DNA of 64,000 bases from Muscardinus avellanarius (lineage: Eukaryota; Chordata; Mammalia; Rodentia; Gliridae), in assembly GCA_963383645.1 (NCBI GenBank), contig OY726560.1, positions 62,990,058-63,054,057 on the forward strand, given 5' to 3'. Both the position numbers and the translations under genes were made by a program. The notes under the pieces are model-generated. The model searched no databases and was not told the origin of the DNA. It saw only the letters and a program-made list of their open reading frames with translations. Positions 35,178-46,040 of this stretch are shown here, piece after piece. Each line of letters opens with the position of its first letter. Positions within the stretch are counted from its first letter, which is position 1.

Positions 35178-35434
35178 GTTTTTTTTTTGGGGGGGGGCTT
35201 GGTTTGGGTTTTGGTTTTGGTTTTGGTTTTTGGTAATACTGGGGGTGGAACCCAGGGCCTTTCTACCTCCAGGCTATACTACCAGACCTATTTTTTTCTA
35301 TTTTATTTGGAAACAGGGTCTCATTAAGTTGCTGATAGCCTCACTAAGTATCTGAGGCTGGCTTCGAACCTGTGATCCTCCTGTCTCAGTCTCCCAAGCA
35401 CAGGGATTACAAGCATGTGCCACCACGCCCAACT
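35178..35434 (-). mobile_element. SINE nested in L1 with GGTTTT-rich tail
   Basis: Flanks ttggagtacagttt (35164-35177) and ttggagggcagttt (35435-35448) form a 14-bp target-site duplication with two mismatches. The tail region is a T run, a G run and repeated GGTTTT units (35188-35233), which is unusual for this SINE. The rest is a normal antisense copy ending 'ccaccacgcccaac'. Confidence 0.92.
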
Positions 35435-36939
35435 TTGGAGGGCAGTTTTCCAAAGTATTTTCTGATAATCCTCTAGGTTTCTACACTGTTGGTGGTGAAA
35501 TACCCTTTTCATCTCTTATTTTCATAATTTGGATTGATTCTTTCTTTCTTTTGGTTAGGTTGGCTAGTGTTTTACCTATCTTGTTTATTTTTTCAAAAAA
35601 CAGCTTTTGGTTTTGTTTATTTTCTGTATTTTTTATTCTCTGCCACATTGATTTCTGCTCTGATTTTAATAATTTTCTATCTTCTACTGGCTTTGGGGCG
35701 ACACTCTTCCAGATTTTTAAGGACTTTGAGTTGTATCTTCAGGTTATTTATTTAGTGATTTTCTGCTCTTATGTGAGCACTCAGTGCTATGAATTTTCCT
35801 CTTACTACTGTCTTCAAGGTGTCCAAAGGCTTTGATATGTTGTATCTCTATTTTTCTTTGTTTCTAGGAATTTTTTAATTTCACCCCTTATTTTTTATAT
35901 GACCCATTCCTGTTAAGTAGTGTTGTGTTCAGTCTCCACATATTTAAGTGGTTACTCTGGGTCTTCTAATAGTTGATTTCTAGTTTTATTCCATTGTGGT
36001 CTGAAAAGAATCAGGGGAGTATGTCACATTTTTTAATTTTCTAGTGCTTACTTTGTGGCCCAGAATGTGATCTATTTTGAAGAAAGTTCCATGATCAGCA
36101 GAAAAAAATGTAAATTCATCTGTAGTTGGGTGGAATATTCCATTTGGTTGATGGTATTCTGAGGACTGAGGCATCTTTACTGACCTTTTGTCTAGAAGAT
36201 TGGTCTAGCAGTGTGAGAGAGGTGTTGAGGCCTTCCAATATTATTATATTGAGTCTTTTGTGATTTAATGTCACAAAGTTTGTTTTATGAAAGTAACTGC
36301 ACCTATGTTTGGGGCATAAATGTTTACTATTCTTATTTCCTCTTGCTGGATTATTCCTTTTATAAGTAAAAAATTACTTGCCTTGTCTCTTCTGGTAAGA
36401 TTGGGCTTGAAGTCTAACTTGCCTGATATAGTTTCTACTCCTGGTAGTCTTCGAGTTCTGTTGACATGAATTACCTTGAGAAAGATCTTCATCTTTAGTT
36501 TGTTACTATATTTACTTGTTAGGTGTATTTCTCACAAAACAAGATAGATAGATTCTGATTTTTAATCCATTTTGCCCCCTTATGTTGGGGATTTGAAACC
36601 ATTTATGTTTGGCATGTTTATTGAGAGATGATTTTTAATTCCTAACATTTTGTCTTTTAACTTCTGTGTGAGGTGGTATTTGTTCTTCTTTGGCTAGTTG
36701 TTTCCTTAATGTAAATTATTATTTCTCTAGTTCTGGCATTTTTTACTTATTTCTTCTTTGCAGTTAATCTGAGTATTTTATCTAGTGCTGGTTTGAAAGA
36801 CATAAATTCCTTCAGCTTCTGTTTGTCATGGAAGAACAAATGAAATTGATTGAAGCATGCTCAAAACCTATTATAGAATGTGAACTTTAAGAGGCTGAAA
36901 GAAATTAAGCAGATCCAGGAGGACTACAGAGGCCAAGTT

Positions 36940-38424
36940 TGCTCAATTTACATATTGCTTCCTTAATATTCCTCCTTCTCATGATTTCAGGTTTCTTAAG
37001 TATGTATCTTTGTGGCTTTTGATAGATGTCCCTCAATGTTCAGGTATCAGCTAGTATGTACAAGGGCCAGTGGTGCTGTATTCAATGGTGAAGACTGAGT
37101 GAGGAGGAAAATGATGTAGTCATAATTTCAAGAATAGGGTAAAGTCACAGGATAGAATAGAATGAGAGCATAAGTTTGGTAAGTTATATATAGTAAAGAT
37201 TAGAGATAGTAAATATGCAGTAGGATTCTAATAACCAATGGGGAGCACTTAGTATAATGATATAAAGTAGATTTAATACAAGACAAAGAATAGCAAAGAA
37301 AAAATAAAAGGGATGGAGAAAATAGAGTAGATATGTATAAGGAAAGAGGCTTGTGAAAGAGGTTGGGAAAAGAGCAAACAAACCAGCAAACACACAAAAA
37401 ATAATAAACAACGAAACAAACCAATAACAAAATAATATAATCCTACGAATATATAAATACTGAGAAGATTTGGCCTTTGCAATCTCTCTCTGTGTGGGCA
37501 CTGAATGCCACTGGCACCTTTCCTGCTGCAAGCCTGGATTTCTGAACTCTCAGAATGGACCTGTCTCTGAGATCCTTTCAGTCTATACAAGCAGCCAGTA
37601 TCAATGGGGCTATATCTAGTGTTAAGCACAGGTCTCCCTCCATGCTTTGCACCAGTGCTGAGCCCAGTCTCTCCCTGCCTGAGTAGGCTGTGGGTGACCA
37701 GACCCAATGTACATGTAGGAGTCCCTGTTCTCCCTAGTCACCATGATTGGCTGGTCTGTGGTGATATCCAAAGGACTTACAAGGGCTCTGAGCTCTGGGG
37801 ACTGTAGGGCTTTTTGCCTAATTGGCCCTGGGGGCTATCTGCTCATCTGCACCTCTGCACCATCCAATAGCAGGCTCCATCCCTCACCTTCACCAGAATG
37901 AACTGCAAAGTTTTAGACCTTGCAAGTCTAGCACTTGCTGCAAGAGTTCCAGCAACCTGGCTGAGTGGTCTCCTATGGAGACAGCAGGTTCACTTATAGT
38001 GTTGTTGAGCACTGCTCTGAATCTCTGGAGCACACAGTGAGCTGGGCTGCCACTACTGCAAGTTGCAGCCAGTGTTTGGGCAGAAGGAACTGATGCCTTA
38101 CAATTACAATGAGCTGCAGCCACTTACTTTGTTTCAAGTTGTTCTCTTTTCCTGGTGGGTCTCTGGCAGTCCCAGTGCAGTGAGGCAAGATGGTTCCACT
38201 GCAGTGCCCACAACCACAGCCATTGGAGGCAGGCGGGGTATTTTTCTGCTCTCTGATCTGCCTTCTAGGTTTTTTCTGCTGCCTTTCACTTGTCAGTGCT
38301 TTGTTCAAATTTATGCTGGTTTCTTTCTTTTGTCGGAATGCTATTCTAAGGGCAATAAAAACTGAGTGTCAGCAGGACTGATATATGCTGCTTCTCTCTG
38401 TTGCCATCTTCCCAGAAGTCTTCC
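36940..38424 (-). promoter_or_regulatory. L1 5' UTR and presumed promoter
   Basis: On the minus strand the 5' UTR starts with a YY1-like aagatggcaac close to the end. It continues through moderately GC-rich DNA (38400-37480) into a T-rich tract (37450-37150), the same layout as the L1 at 14.5-16.6 kb. Its first bases match the L1 start at 25871. Frames of 104-144 codons on the minus strand here are 5' UTR artefacts. Confidence 0.45.
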
Positions 38425-38723
38425 AACAGTTTAATTCTTTAGCCCAGTCAGAGACCCTACTTGGGCAGAGGTAAACTTTTGCCTCCCTCTTACTGATTGA
38501 GAGACTACCATTAGCAATAGTTCTCTAAGACCCAACTCTCCTTGGAAACTGATACCAATGAGAATGAACTCACATAGAAGAGCAAATACCAAATGTTCTT
38601 TCTCAAATTTGGGGATTAAAAAGCCAACCTTAGTGAATAATAGTGCATACTAGAGCCTGAGAAGGATCAGGTATGCGGATAGAGGGAAATTGGACAACAG
38701 GTACTTAAATAATTAAATAGAGG

Positions 38724-38933
38724 CTAGCCAGGCCATGGTGGTACATGCTTGTAATCTTAGTACTTGGGAGGTTGAGACAGGAGAATATCAGGTTCTCAGC
38801 CAGCTTCAGCTATTTAGTCTCTCCAAAACTTAATGAGATCCTGTTTCACAATAAAAACTAAAAAATAGGGCTAGAGGTGTAGCTCGGAGGTAGAATGTCC
38901 CTAATTTTAATCTTCAGTACTGAAAAAAAAAAA
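38724..38933 (+). mobile_element. B1-dID-type SINE, type A
   Basis: B1 arm 'ctagccaggccatggtggtac', linker 'ataaaaactaaaaaatag', ID arm 'ggctagaggtgtagctcgg' and A tail. Moderately diverged. No clear duplication. Confidence 0.9.
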
Positions 38934-38940
38934 GACGTAA

Positions 38941-39535
38941 TAATTTCTACTGCTTTACAGTATAGTGGAAACAATTCACAACAGTCCATCATATTTTATA
39001 AATAAGTAAAAGAGGAGTTCAAAGGTTCTAAACACACACTGATGACAAGGAGATGGAAACATTACCCCATGTGATCAGTACAAGTTAACTCCAATGCACA
39101 TTTCTATTGCTACTTGAGAATAAAAGTCTGATGTAACTTTTTCCACTTATAGTTCCAGAAATATTTCTGTTTTTTTATTTCTGGTATCATTCCTAAAAGC
39201 ATTCCTATGCTTAGGTATATATATATGTATATGTATATGTATATATATATAATTACTTTACTAGAGAAGTTGTTCAAGTTCTTGTCTCAACCCTCTGTTC
39301 AATGCACTACTGTGATGAGTGTGACCCAGTAAGTGCCTCCTCATGTGACCTTTGCTAGTGGACCCCCACCTGCTTACCTGTATTGCCAAGGTGCTAGAAT
39401 GCACACCTGTCCATGACCAGGGCCCCATTTATGGCATGGAGACTTTGGGCCAGCTGCACACCTTGAATGCTCTGCCACAGAAACATAATCAAGTGAAGCC
39501 ATTATTAGTGAAAAATAATATTAAAAGCACAAAAA
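38941..39535. repeat. Unassigned DNA with a (TA/TATG)n run
   Basis: A (TA)n/(TATG)n run lies at about 39213-39252. The remainder, including an 86-codon frame at 39352-39612 that runs into a SINE fragment, is unassigned. Confidence 0.45.
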
Positions 39536-39540
39536 CTTAC

Positions 39541-39676
39541 CAGCGCGATCCTCCTGTCTCTGCCTCCCAAGCGCAGGGATTACAAGTGTGTGCCACCATG
39601 CCCAGGCTTTAATAATATTTTTAAAGTATAACAATGAAAGGTAGAGTACCCCTGAGTTCAATCCCCAATACCAAAA
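39541..39676. mobile_element. Rearranged SINE: antisense B1 arm next to sense ID arm
   Basis: 39541-39608 is the antisense left arm ('gatcctcctgtctctgcctcc' to 'caccatgcccaggc'). 39636-39676 is a sense-strand ID right-arm end ('ggtagagtacccctgag' to 'ccccaatacc'). The two arms of one SINE type thus sit in opposite orientation about 28 bp apart, by inversion or by two partial insertions. Confidence 0.7.
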
Positions 39677-39787
39677 ATAAATAGATAAGCTTACCATGTA
39701 CTGGGATTCTGAAAGTATCCAGAACATTGAATGCAGTCTAATTTGAGGTATGTTTTTAAAATTTTGTCAATCAAATTAAAAAATTTA

Positions 39788-39867
39788 GGAGATGGTGATA
39801 TAATTCAGTGGTAGATCACTTGCCTACTATTTGTAAGTTCTGGGTTCAATTCCTAATCCCACCAAGA
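39788..39867 (+). mobile_element. ID element monomer (tRNA-derived SINE)
   Basis: This 75-bp unit follows the rodent ID/BC1 pattern: 'ggagatggtgatataattcag', 'tggtagatcacttgcctac', 'ttgtaagttctgggttcaatt', 'cctaatcccacc'. It keeps the 'cttgcctac...gtaag' middle that the dID right arms have lost. A-box-like and B-box-like (ggttcaatt) pol III elements are visible. It is a stand-alone ID, not part of a B1-dID composite. Confidence 0.8.
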
Positions 39868-39869
39868 AA

Positions 39870-40650
39870 AGGTAAATTTAAAAATTATCTTATTTCTTAT
39901 TGAGATCAAAAAGTCAAAAACATTCCAAAAGAATGTTTTTGAACAAAGAGGCCAAATTCAGGCTTCCATCTTTATTAACATACAAGTTGAGTAAACAGGC
40001 TTTTTGAAAACATATTTATAAAGTTTTTATATCTGTACAGTAGAAACAGGCAAAGGTGGTTTCACAAATCTGATAACACAATTTGTTACTTTTTATTTCC
40101 TTTCATTTTTTTCTAATACTTAACTGTTAATTTCAAGGCTGAGTGAAATTCTGCTGCTGTAGAATAAAGGTTTGTTCAATAGGATTACAAAAAATAAAAT
40201 ACAAAGGTTGAAAAAAAACACAAAAACCTAAATTAGCAAACTTTGGAAGTAAATCGGAAGGAGCATTCTTTCAAAACTTCAGATGCCCACTTGGTATATT
40301 ACTATCCTTTGCCTAGTGAATTAAATACATGTTAATGCATTCAAAGGTAGCAGACTTTAAATGGCTACTTGATTCTAAGAAGATTCCAATTCCATAGGAA
40401 ATAGGCTTGAGGAACTGCAGGCTGACAGTTTTAATAATCTTTCCTCAATATTAAAATTTTAACATTTGAGTTCTTTTTCCATATACTTTCATAAATTTTT
40501 TGAAGTTTTTAAAAAATAGAGGGAGAAGAGACAACTACAGTAAAATAAATATATAAAGCCAGCTGAAATGTGGTGATGGAGATAGTTTTAAATTAAAATT
40601 CAGGAAAAGTGCACTTTCCTTGTTGTTATGGAAAGTTATGTTTTGAAGTA
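39870..40650. other. Unassigned DNA
   Basis: No recognised feature. Confidence 0.4.
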
Positions 40651-40654
40651 ATAG

Positions 40655-40850
40655 ATTCTAGTCCAGGATCTACTATTTGTTGCCCTTGTGGCCTTTGTCC
40701 ATAGAGTAAGCCTCATCTATTAACTGCAGGTGGTAAGAATAGCTTGCAGACTTATCAGGGAAAATGAGGTCATAGAAGTGAGAACAGGTTATGCTCTATA
40801 AAGTACTCTGCAAGTGAATGGCTTTATTACTGTTGATTTATGCAGAGGTA
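40655..40850 (+). repeat. MIR SINE
   Basis: 'tctagtccaggatctactatttg', 'tttgtccatagagtaagcc', 'aggtggtaagaatagcttgc' and 'ctataaagtactctgcaagtg' follow MIR order. Strongly diverged, with no tail. Confidence 0.55.
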
Positions 40851-42470
40851 AGGTAATCTGGATACCTGTCAAAGCAGAAAACTACAAACACCAAAGACTA
40901 AGACAGAAGTTATTGCTCCTGTGCATTTTTTACATTAATGGAAAAAGTGTCCTTTTCAGTTCTCCAAAGTATAGTAAAGTTGATTGGTAATGGAGTAACT
41001 ACATTTCTAATCTGTGCATTATTTTTAAATTACTGCTTAACTGAAGTCAGTTGTAAAAATATTATTGACTATAACAGGTAAGAAATTTTGGTTTCTCATT
41101 TTATATTCCCCACACACTATCTTTAAACCTCTGTTTTTCTGTCCTTTACCCCACCCCTTGTTGTACAAACATCCCCAACCTCAGAAGAGACTAGAATCAA
41201 AAGTACTGTCTACATCTACAGTGTCAATCTGAAACAATCAGCTCTTCTGGGATATTCCTGATTCCAAGTCCAATACTCATCTTCCATCCACAAATGGACC
41301 TCCAACTTGACCTTCACCCCTCCCTCCTGGAAGAAACCTATTCTTAGAACTTCATATGTTTTTCTTGTTTTTCTTTGCCTTGAACCAACCATGTAGCTCA
41401 ACTTGGCCTCAGGACCCTTCCATCATGTATACTCATCAGAAGCTGCCTTCCTTCCAAGTTCATGTTAGACTTCACAGTGAGCACTGTGAACCCAAACTAT
41501 CTGGGCTTGCCTTGCTAAGTAATGCTCATGGGTACTAGGAGAAGAGTTGTCTTTTTCTGCCTCACCCACCTCAACTTCTGTTTCCCTGCACTTTTCCCAG
41601 CCCTCTGGTGCACTTGTTATACATACTGTTAGAGCCAAAGTACACAGGTGGTCACAGTGTTTCCCTCTGCTTATGTGAGCTTTCTACAGGCTACACCCCA
41701 AGGCTAATGTCTGTCTGCCAAGGCTCTGCAAGCCTCCAAGCTAAGGATGAGGTCATTAACCCTCTTCTGTTTCCCTTATGAGATAAACCACATTGAGACT
41801 TTCTGACCCGCCCTTTTGGCCCACACTTATAAGTTACAACCATACTTCCCACTGCCAGAGGTGTTAGTGTCAGAGGCTAGCTGGGGGTCAGAGGATGCTA
41901 TAAACTTTCCTCATCAGTAAGCTTTGAGGAAGGACCCCAGGGAACTAGATTAGTACTTGCTGTTAGCTTGCTTTTCACAATTATTGTCCTGAGAATATCC
42001 AGGATTTGGGCCTCAGCTGTAAGACAGCATAAACTATTTGCTGATAATTTTAGTGGAAACAGAAGGCAGCACAGGTACATCTCTTCAGACCCCTAAGTGA
42101 TAGCAAATTCCCAAGGCCTTATCAGGGAGGTCAGCTCTTTTTGACACCAAGAATCTCTTTTGTGGTGGTTTATATTGTAATTTACTGTTTCAAACAATAC
42201 TATCCATTATCACCAACTTTGTTTTTCTTTCTTTGCTTATTACCCAGTCTTAGATTCTCTACTATGAGTGAAATTGGTATCAGAACTTCCTCTGCTTTGA
42301 ATGAATGAATGTGATCTCCTAAATTCACCATCATTCAATGTCCTAAGTTAATAATATAATGCTTGAAAATATTAAGGTACTTAAAACACAAAATGTACAT
42401 CTCCAGGGCTCATGTAGCTCCAAACTTTCAGTCCTTAATCATCTCACATATTAAATATTGCTCCAAATTT
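40851..42470. other. Unassigned single-copy DNA
   Basis: About 1.6 kb without a recognised repeat. It is slightly richer in C from 41100 to 41900. Small frames exist on both strands but none shows a recognisable domain or good splice context. Confidence 0.45.
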
Positions 42471-42489
42471 TACTGCATGTTCAGAGACT

Positions 42490-42674
42490 CTTTTTTTGGT
42501 GGCACTGGGGTTCCTGGAAACACTTCTACCTCTGGGTTACACTCCCAGACCTATTTTATATTTATATTTGGAAACAGGATCTCTTAAGCCAGCGAGGCTG
42601 GCTTCGAACCAGCGTGATCCTCCTGTCTCCGCCTCCCAAGCGCGGGAATTACAAGCATGTGCCACCATGCCTGG
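42490..42674 (-). mobile_element. B1-dID-type SINE, type B
   Basis: Well preserved antisense type B copy ('ggcactggggttcctggaaac' to 'ccaccatgcctgg'). The 16-bp target-site duplication tgcatgttcagagact is exact at 42474-42489 and 42675-42690, making this one of the youngest insertions in the window. Confidence 0.96.
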
Positions 42675-42918
42675 TGCATGTTCAGAGACTTTTACTTTTA
42701 AAGAAGCAGTTCAAAGAAGTTCCACATATAGTCTTCCTTGCTTAATGTACTTGCTTAGGACAATTCAGTTAGATGAAATTCTAGAAATATTCTGATAGGC
42801 AATATAGTATATGTTTTCCAGTTAGTAAAAGAAGATGACAAGGGATGCTCAATAAAGCAGACTTAGCTGAACTCCCTGGTAAATGTTTATAAAGGTTCTA
42901 GAACTCCTTTGCTAGACT

Positions 42919-43150
42919 GCTAGTGTTTATCAAACATGTACCATGTGCTAGGCACTTTTCTATGCATTTACATGCATGTCTCTCTTTAATCCTGGCAAAA
43001 ACTTCTTATGAGGGCAGAATAACAACTCTGCTGGGGAGGTGGTCTCATTGATCCATTTTATGGATGAGCAAACTGAAGTACCAACAAGTTAAATAAAGAA
43101 CCAAGTCACATGCCTAGAAAAAGTGGAAACAGGATTTGATTTACAATAGG
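42919..43150 (-). repeat. MIR SINE, long copy
   Basis: The reverse-orientation MIR core is clear: 'gtaccatgtgctaggcacttt', 'tctctttaatcctggcaaaaac', 'ttatgagggcagaataac', 'ccattttatggatgagcaaac', 'aagtcacatgcctag', 'ggaaacaggatttgattt'. This is the best MIR in the window. Confidence 0.85.
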
Positions 43151-43186
43151 CTGGATCCAGAACCAGCCCACTTCACCAAGACACAC

Positions 43187-43348
43187 CTTTTTTCATCTCA
43201 TCAACATTCACATTAGTTTCTTTCTTAACAGATGTCACAGCTTCCCTGTCTGCCTCTACGGGCAAAGGCAATCCATTGTATTCAGACTTGGACACAACAG
43301 TGGAGAATACAGATTGCATCCAGAGTCCAATCAACCAATGCCATAGAT
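43187..43348 (-). CDS. Candidate internal coding exon, family unknown
   Basis: On the minus strand a strong-looking acceptor (tttctattcttcattttag, AG at 43350-43349) precedes 162 bp. These bases are open in one frame and closed in the other two, then comes a donor-like AAAAAAG/gtgtgt (GT at 43186-43185). The exon length is a multiple of three and starts and ends in phase 1. The translation opens LWHWLIGLWMQSVFSTV and ends KKETNVNVDEMKK: a hydrophobic, Trp-rich start and a charged end. I do not recognise a family. A MIR begins 37 bp downstream. An isolated 54-codon open frame can arise by chance, so this is a lead, not a gene call. Confidence 0.22.
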
Positions 43349-43399
43349 CTAAAATGAAGAATAGAAACAAATTGCTAAGGTTTTATTTTTAGCAAAAAC

Positions 43400-44400
43400 T
43401 TGCAAATGTATTGGTGTTTAGTATAGCACCCATTCACAAGTGCTGTGTTCCGAATGTAGTGAATACAAATAACCTCTTTTTTTACTCCAACAATAGCTAA
43501 ACAGGATAATCCTATGACAAAATTACAAACATTCAGGTCCAAAATATTTCTTATAAAAATATTGTTCATCAGGAATAAGACTACCACCCTGGGTCAGGCA
43601 GGGGGTTGTATATGCAGCTCACACAGGTGGCGGGGTCAACACAGGGCAGAGCTTCCAAAGAGAGCTAAGGGCTATTGCTTTCTTTGGGGTCTATCTTCAG
43701 AGTTACTCTTGGAGTTTCCCTTCATAAACAAAAGGATGTCTTCCTTAAAACGTGAGCGAAAAAGCTGCAGAGAAGTCCTCCCTCTTTCACCTCCTTCATT
43801 GTGAAATCAATCACAGGTTGTGTGAAAGAGGCAGATGAAGCCCAGTGCTCCATTTAGATGAAAATGCAGCCTTTGATTCTGTGTGAAATCCAGGAACAGT
43901 CTTACAGAGCTTTATCATATTATGAACCAAAGATTTTTAGAAACCATAAAGTAAAGCATGGTTCTGTTGTCTGAGGAAGTGCCACATTATATTTTCACAT
44001 AGAAAGGATATTATATTTGTTTATCTCTTAGGAATCTTAAAACCCAAAGTTTAAGAAAATTCAGGGCACAAAATATGGATCTCATGTGACACCTTGCAGG
44101 GGAAGCCACCTGCTGTATGGGATTAGGAACTAAGTCTAAAGGTCTACAGATGCAAATTGGAAAAAATATTTGAGAATCATCATTATTTTTTTTTTGACAG
44201 CTAAAACAGAATTGGAAAAACAGGCAACTCAAAATATGGGTTAGGTGCTACTATCCCATTTCTTATGTTTTCATAACCCTACACTTTGCCTGTCCTACCC
44301 CTTGGCTATTTCCTGTCTCTTCAAGCCTAAGCAGGAACCTTCCTTATCACTGAGCGTTCAGCCCAAGCACAATGCCCAGCCTTTAGAGAGTGCTCAGTAA
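43400..44400. other. Unassigned DNA
   Basis: No recognised gene. 'aatgcccagcctttagagag' and 'tgctcagtaagcac' near 44371 resemble an L2/MIR end but are too short to call. Confidence 0.4.
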
Positions 44401-44404
44401 GCAC

Positions 44405-44775
44405 ATGGTATGGCCTGAATATTTTTCTTCCTCCAAGATTCACATAGGGCAACTCTGACCCCCAATGGGATGGCACTAGGTACCTTGAGGAGGTGATTTG
44501 GTTTAGATGAAGTCATAAGAGTGGGGGCCTCATGATAAGACTAGGGCTCTTAGAAAAAAAGATTTTTCTCTCTCCATCTCCTCCTTTCTTCTACCTCCCT
44601 CTTTCTCCCCCCCCCCACCACCACTCCCCACCATATGAGAACACAGTGAGAAGGCAGTTACCAGGAAGTCAGGAGGAAGCAGTCACCCTCCAGGTACGAA
44701 TTGGAAGGCAGCTTGAACTTGACTTCCCAGCCTCCAAAGGTACAAGCAAACTAATACATATATACATACGGATTA
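44405..44775 (+). mobile_element. MLT1-like MaLR solo LTR
   Basis: The motif order matches MLT1 LTRs well: 'tggtatggcctgaatattt', 'cccccaatgggatggcacta', 'ggaggtgatttggtttagatg', 'aagtcataagagtgggggcc', 'catgataagactagggctct', then a C/T-rich tract, 'accatatgagaacacagtgag', 'cagttaccaggaagtcagg' and 'acttcccagcctccaaagg'. A 10-bp C run interrupts the pyrimidine tract near 44609. Confidence 0.75.
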
Positions 44776-44779
44776 ATTG

Positions 44780-46035
44780 GGAATGAATGAATGAACTATA
44801 CTTTGAACAACTAGAGGTAAAATCCAAGTGAACAAGACTACAGTTATTTCCAAATAGTGGCAGAGAATGTTTCAGCTAACCTGCTTTTGCTTTACCCACT
44901 CTAAAATTATTTGAAATGAAGGAGTGTAGTAAAAGAAGTCTCCAATTGGTTTAAAAAAGGAAAACTGTTGATTTTTATCAAAGCTGTCATACATATGAAC
45001 AACAGTCATAAAAGAAGTAGGTGTGCAGGACTGGATGCCATGTAATGATAGTGATTTTTATCTTCAAGTGTCTTATATCGGCCACTCTGTTCAGTTTAAC
45101 CCAAAAAAACACATTTCTCTTTTATTGTTTAAAGGTTCCATTGTGTTGACTACACATATCACATCTAGAGATCTACTAACAAGACTAATACATCAAATAG
45201 AGGAGACTGAGAAGATGGTTCTGCTGTTTTTTGCTGATGAAAAACACATTTTGTTTACTCTGAATAATCTGTATATTATATCTCTCCATGGAGTTGTACA
45301 GAGCTATTGTGTCCTATGTACTTGCACTATCAGTGAAGAAAAAGCATCTCCAAAACTTAGAGTCTTGTGCCATAAAGTCCATGAGTGGTTTCTCATCCTA
45401 AACATATTTTTCCCCTAAGGTTAACTCAAAACATCTTGGAAAAAAGAACCCCAGAGAAACTTTCTGGCTTGTAGGCACAAGGCCAGTCTAGGACCTATTA
45501 ACAGAAATGTCATTTATATTCACTGTTTTGCAATTTGGATCAATTAAGTAAAACAACAGAAGGGTCTTTTTCAATTAGAGTAAAATGCCCTAGAAAGCTG
45601 TTGAATAGATGTCTGAGGATTCATATTTGTCATATTCAAAAGAGAATAATTTTCCCTTTGGAGCAGAAAAGGATACAAACACTGAGATCTTCAGTGCTCA
45701 ATGAGGGAACAGTCCCCTTTCAGGGCCATGCCCTTTCCTCCCATGAAAGTAAGATGGAAAGTTGCTTGGAAAATAAATGCAGAAAGAACTCTCCTGAGCC
45801 AGCAATTTCTGAGGGTCAGCGGTAGTGAAGCATCTTATCTTATTCTAAAATCAACCCAATGGAAGTATGTGGAATGAAAGGAGAGGGAGCAGCCCATGAA
45901 GATGGTGACACAAAGCAGGAAACAGGAAGACATGTTCTTCCTTCCAATAGTTTCTGCCTTTAGTACCTCTGGCTATGTGATATTTACTTGTTCTCTGAAC
46001 CTGAGAAGAAAATTTTACCCCATTAAAAATTTTTA
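44780..46035. other. Unassigned DNA with two longer open frames
   Basis: Plus-strand frames of 131 codons (45023-45418) and 96 codons (45535-45825) lie here in different frames. Neither shows a recognised motif, and the first contains AT-rich codons typical of random frames. For this base composition about one frame of 131 codons is expected by chance in 64 kb, so no gene is called. Confidence 0.4.
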
Positions 46036-46040
46036 TTTTA

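Larger units (their letters stand above)
32300..36700 (-). pseudogene. L1 ORF2 (endonuclease-reverse transcriptase), decayed
   Basis: ORF2p nicks DNA and reverse-transcribes L1 RNA. In protein order on the minus strand, 36492-36271 holds an endonuclease segment with 'IVNIYAPNIGAVTFIKQ'. Next, 36174-35986 carries 'FTFFSADHGTFFKIDHILGHK' with the catalytic D-H pair. The start of the reverse transcriptase is 35159-34851, with 'IKEIKVAIKSLPSNKSPRPDG'. Further reverse transcriptase lies at 34590-34384 ('[18 protein letters not shown]'). The catalytic FADDM motif is at 34330-34316. The C-terminal region at 32599-32360 has 'LKHCWWDCKLVKPLWKTVW' and 'FDPAIPLLGIYPKE'. Stops and frameshifts separate these pieces, and three SINEs interrupt the frame, so it cannot make a protein. 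Confidence 0.9.
31876..38424 (-). mobile_element. LINE-1 with intact TSD, ORF1 missing, three nested SINEs
   Basis: A perfect 16-bp target-site duplication, aacagtttaattcttt, lies at 31860-31875 and 38425-38440, so both ends of the insertion are preserved. On the minus strand the element starts cttctgggaagatggcaaca at about 38418, continues with about 1.5 kb of 5' UTR, then the ORF1-ORF2 spacer and ORF2 (36.7-32.3 kb), the 3' UTR, and an A-rich end at 31876. SINEs lie at 32860-33046, 33556-33804 and 35178-35434. Without them the L1 is about 5.9 kb. No ORF1 motif was found between the 5' UTR and the spacer. Confidence 0.9.

Noticed and set aside
36770..36840. Splicing as the cause of the missing ORF1 in the 31.9-38.4 kb L1
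   Set aside because: Homology to the other L1 copy resumes at cttccatgacaaacag, upstream of the nearby cag, so the junction does not sit at a clean acceptor. Deletion is at least as likely.
37184..38365. Several frames of 100-144 codons near 37.2-38.4 kb as a membrane protein gene
   Set aside because: They fall in the 5' UTR of the TSD-flanked L1, including its T-rich tract read as Phe/Leu.
39788..39867. Possible functional tRNA gene
   Set aside because: It has A- and B-box-like motifs but matches the ID SINE pattern, lacks a clean cloverleaf and terminator, and is mutated.
45023..45825. Two plus-strand frames of 131 and 96 codons as a possible gene
   Set aside because: Different frames, no domain, no splice signals joining them, AT-rich random-like composition, and a length expected about once by chance in a window of this size.
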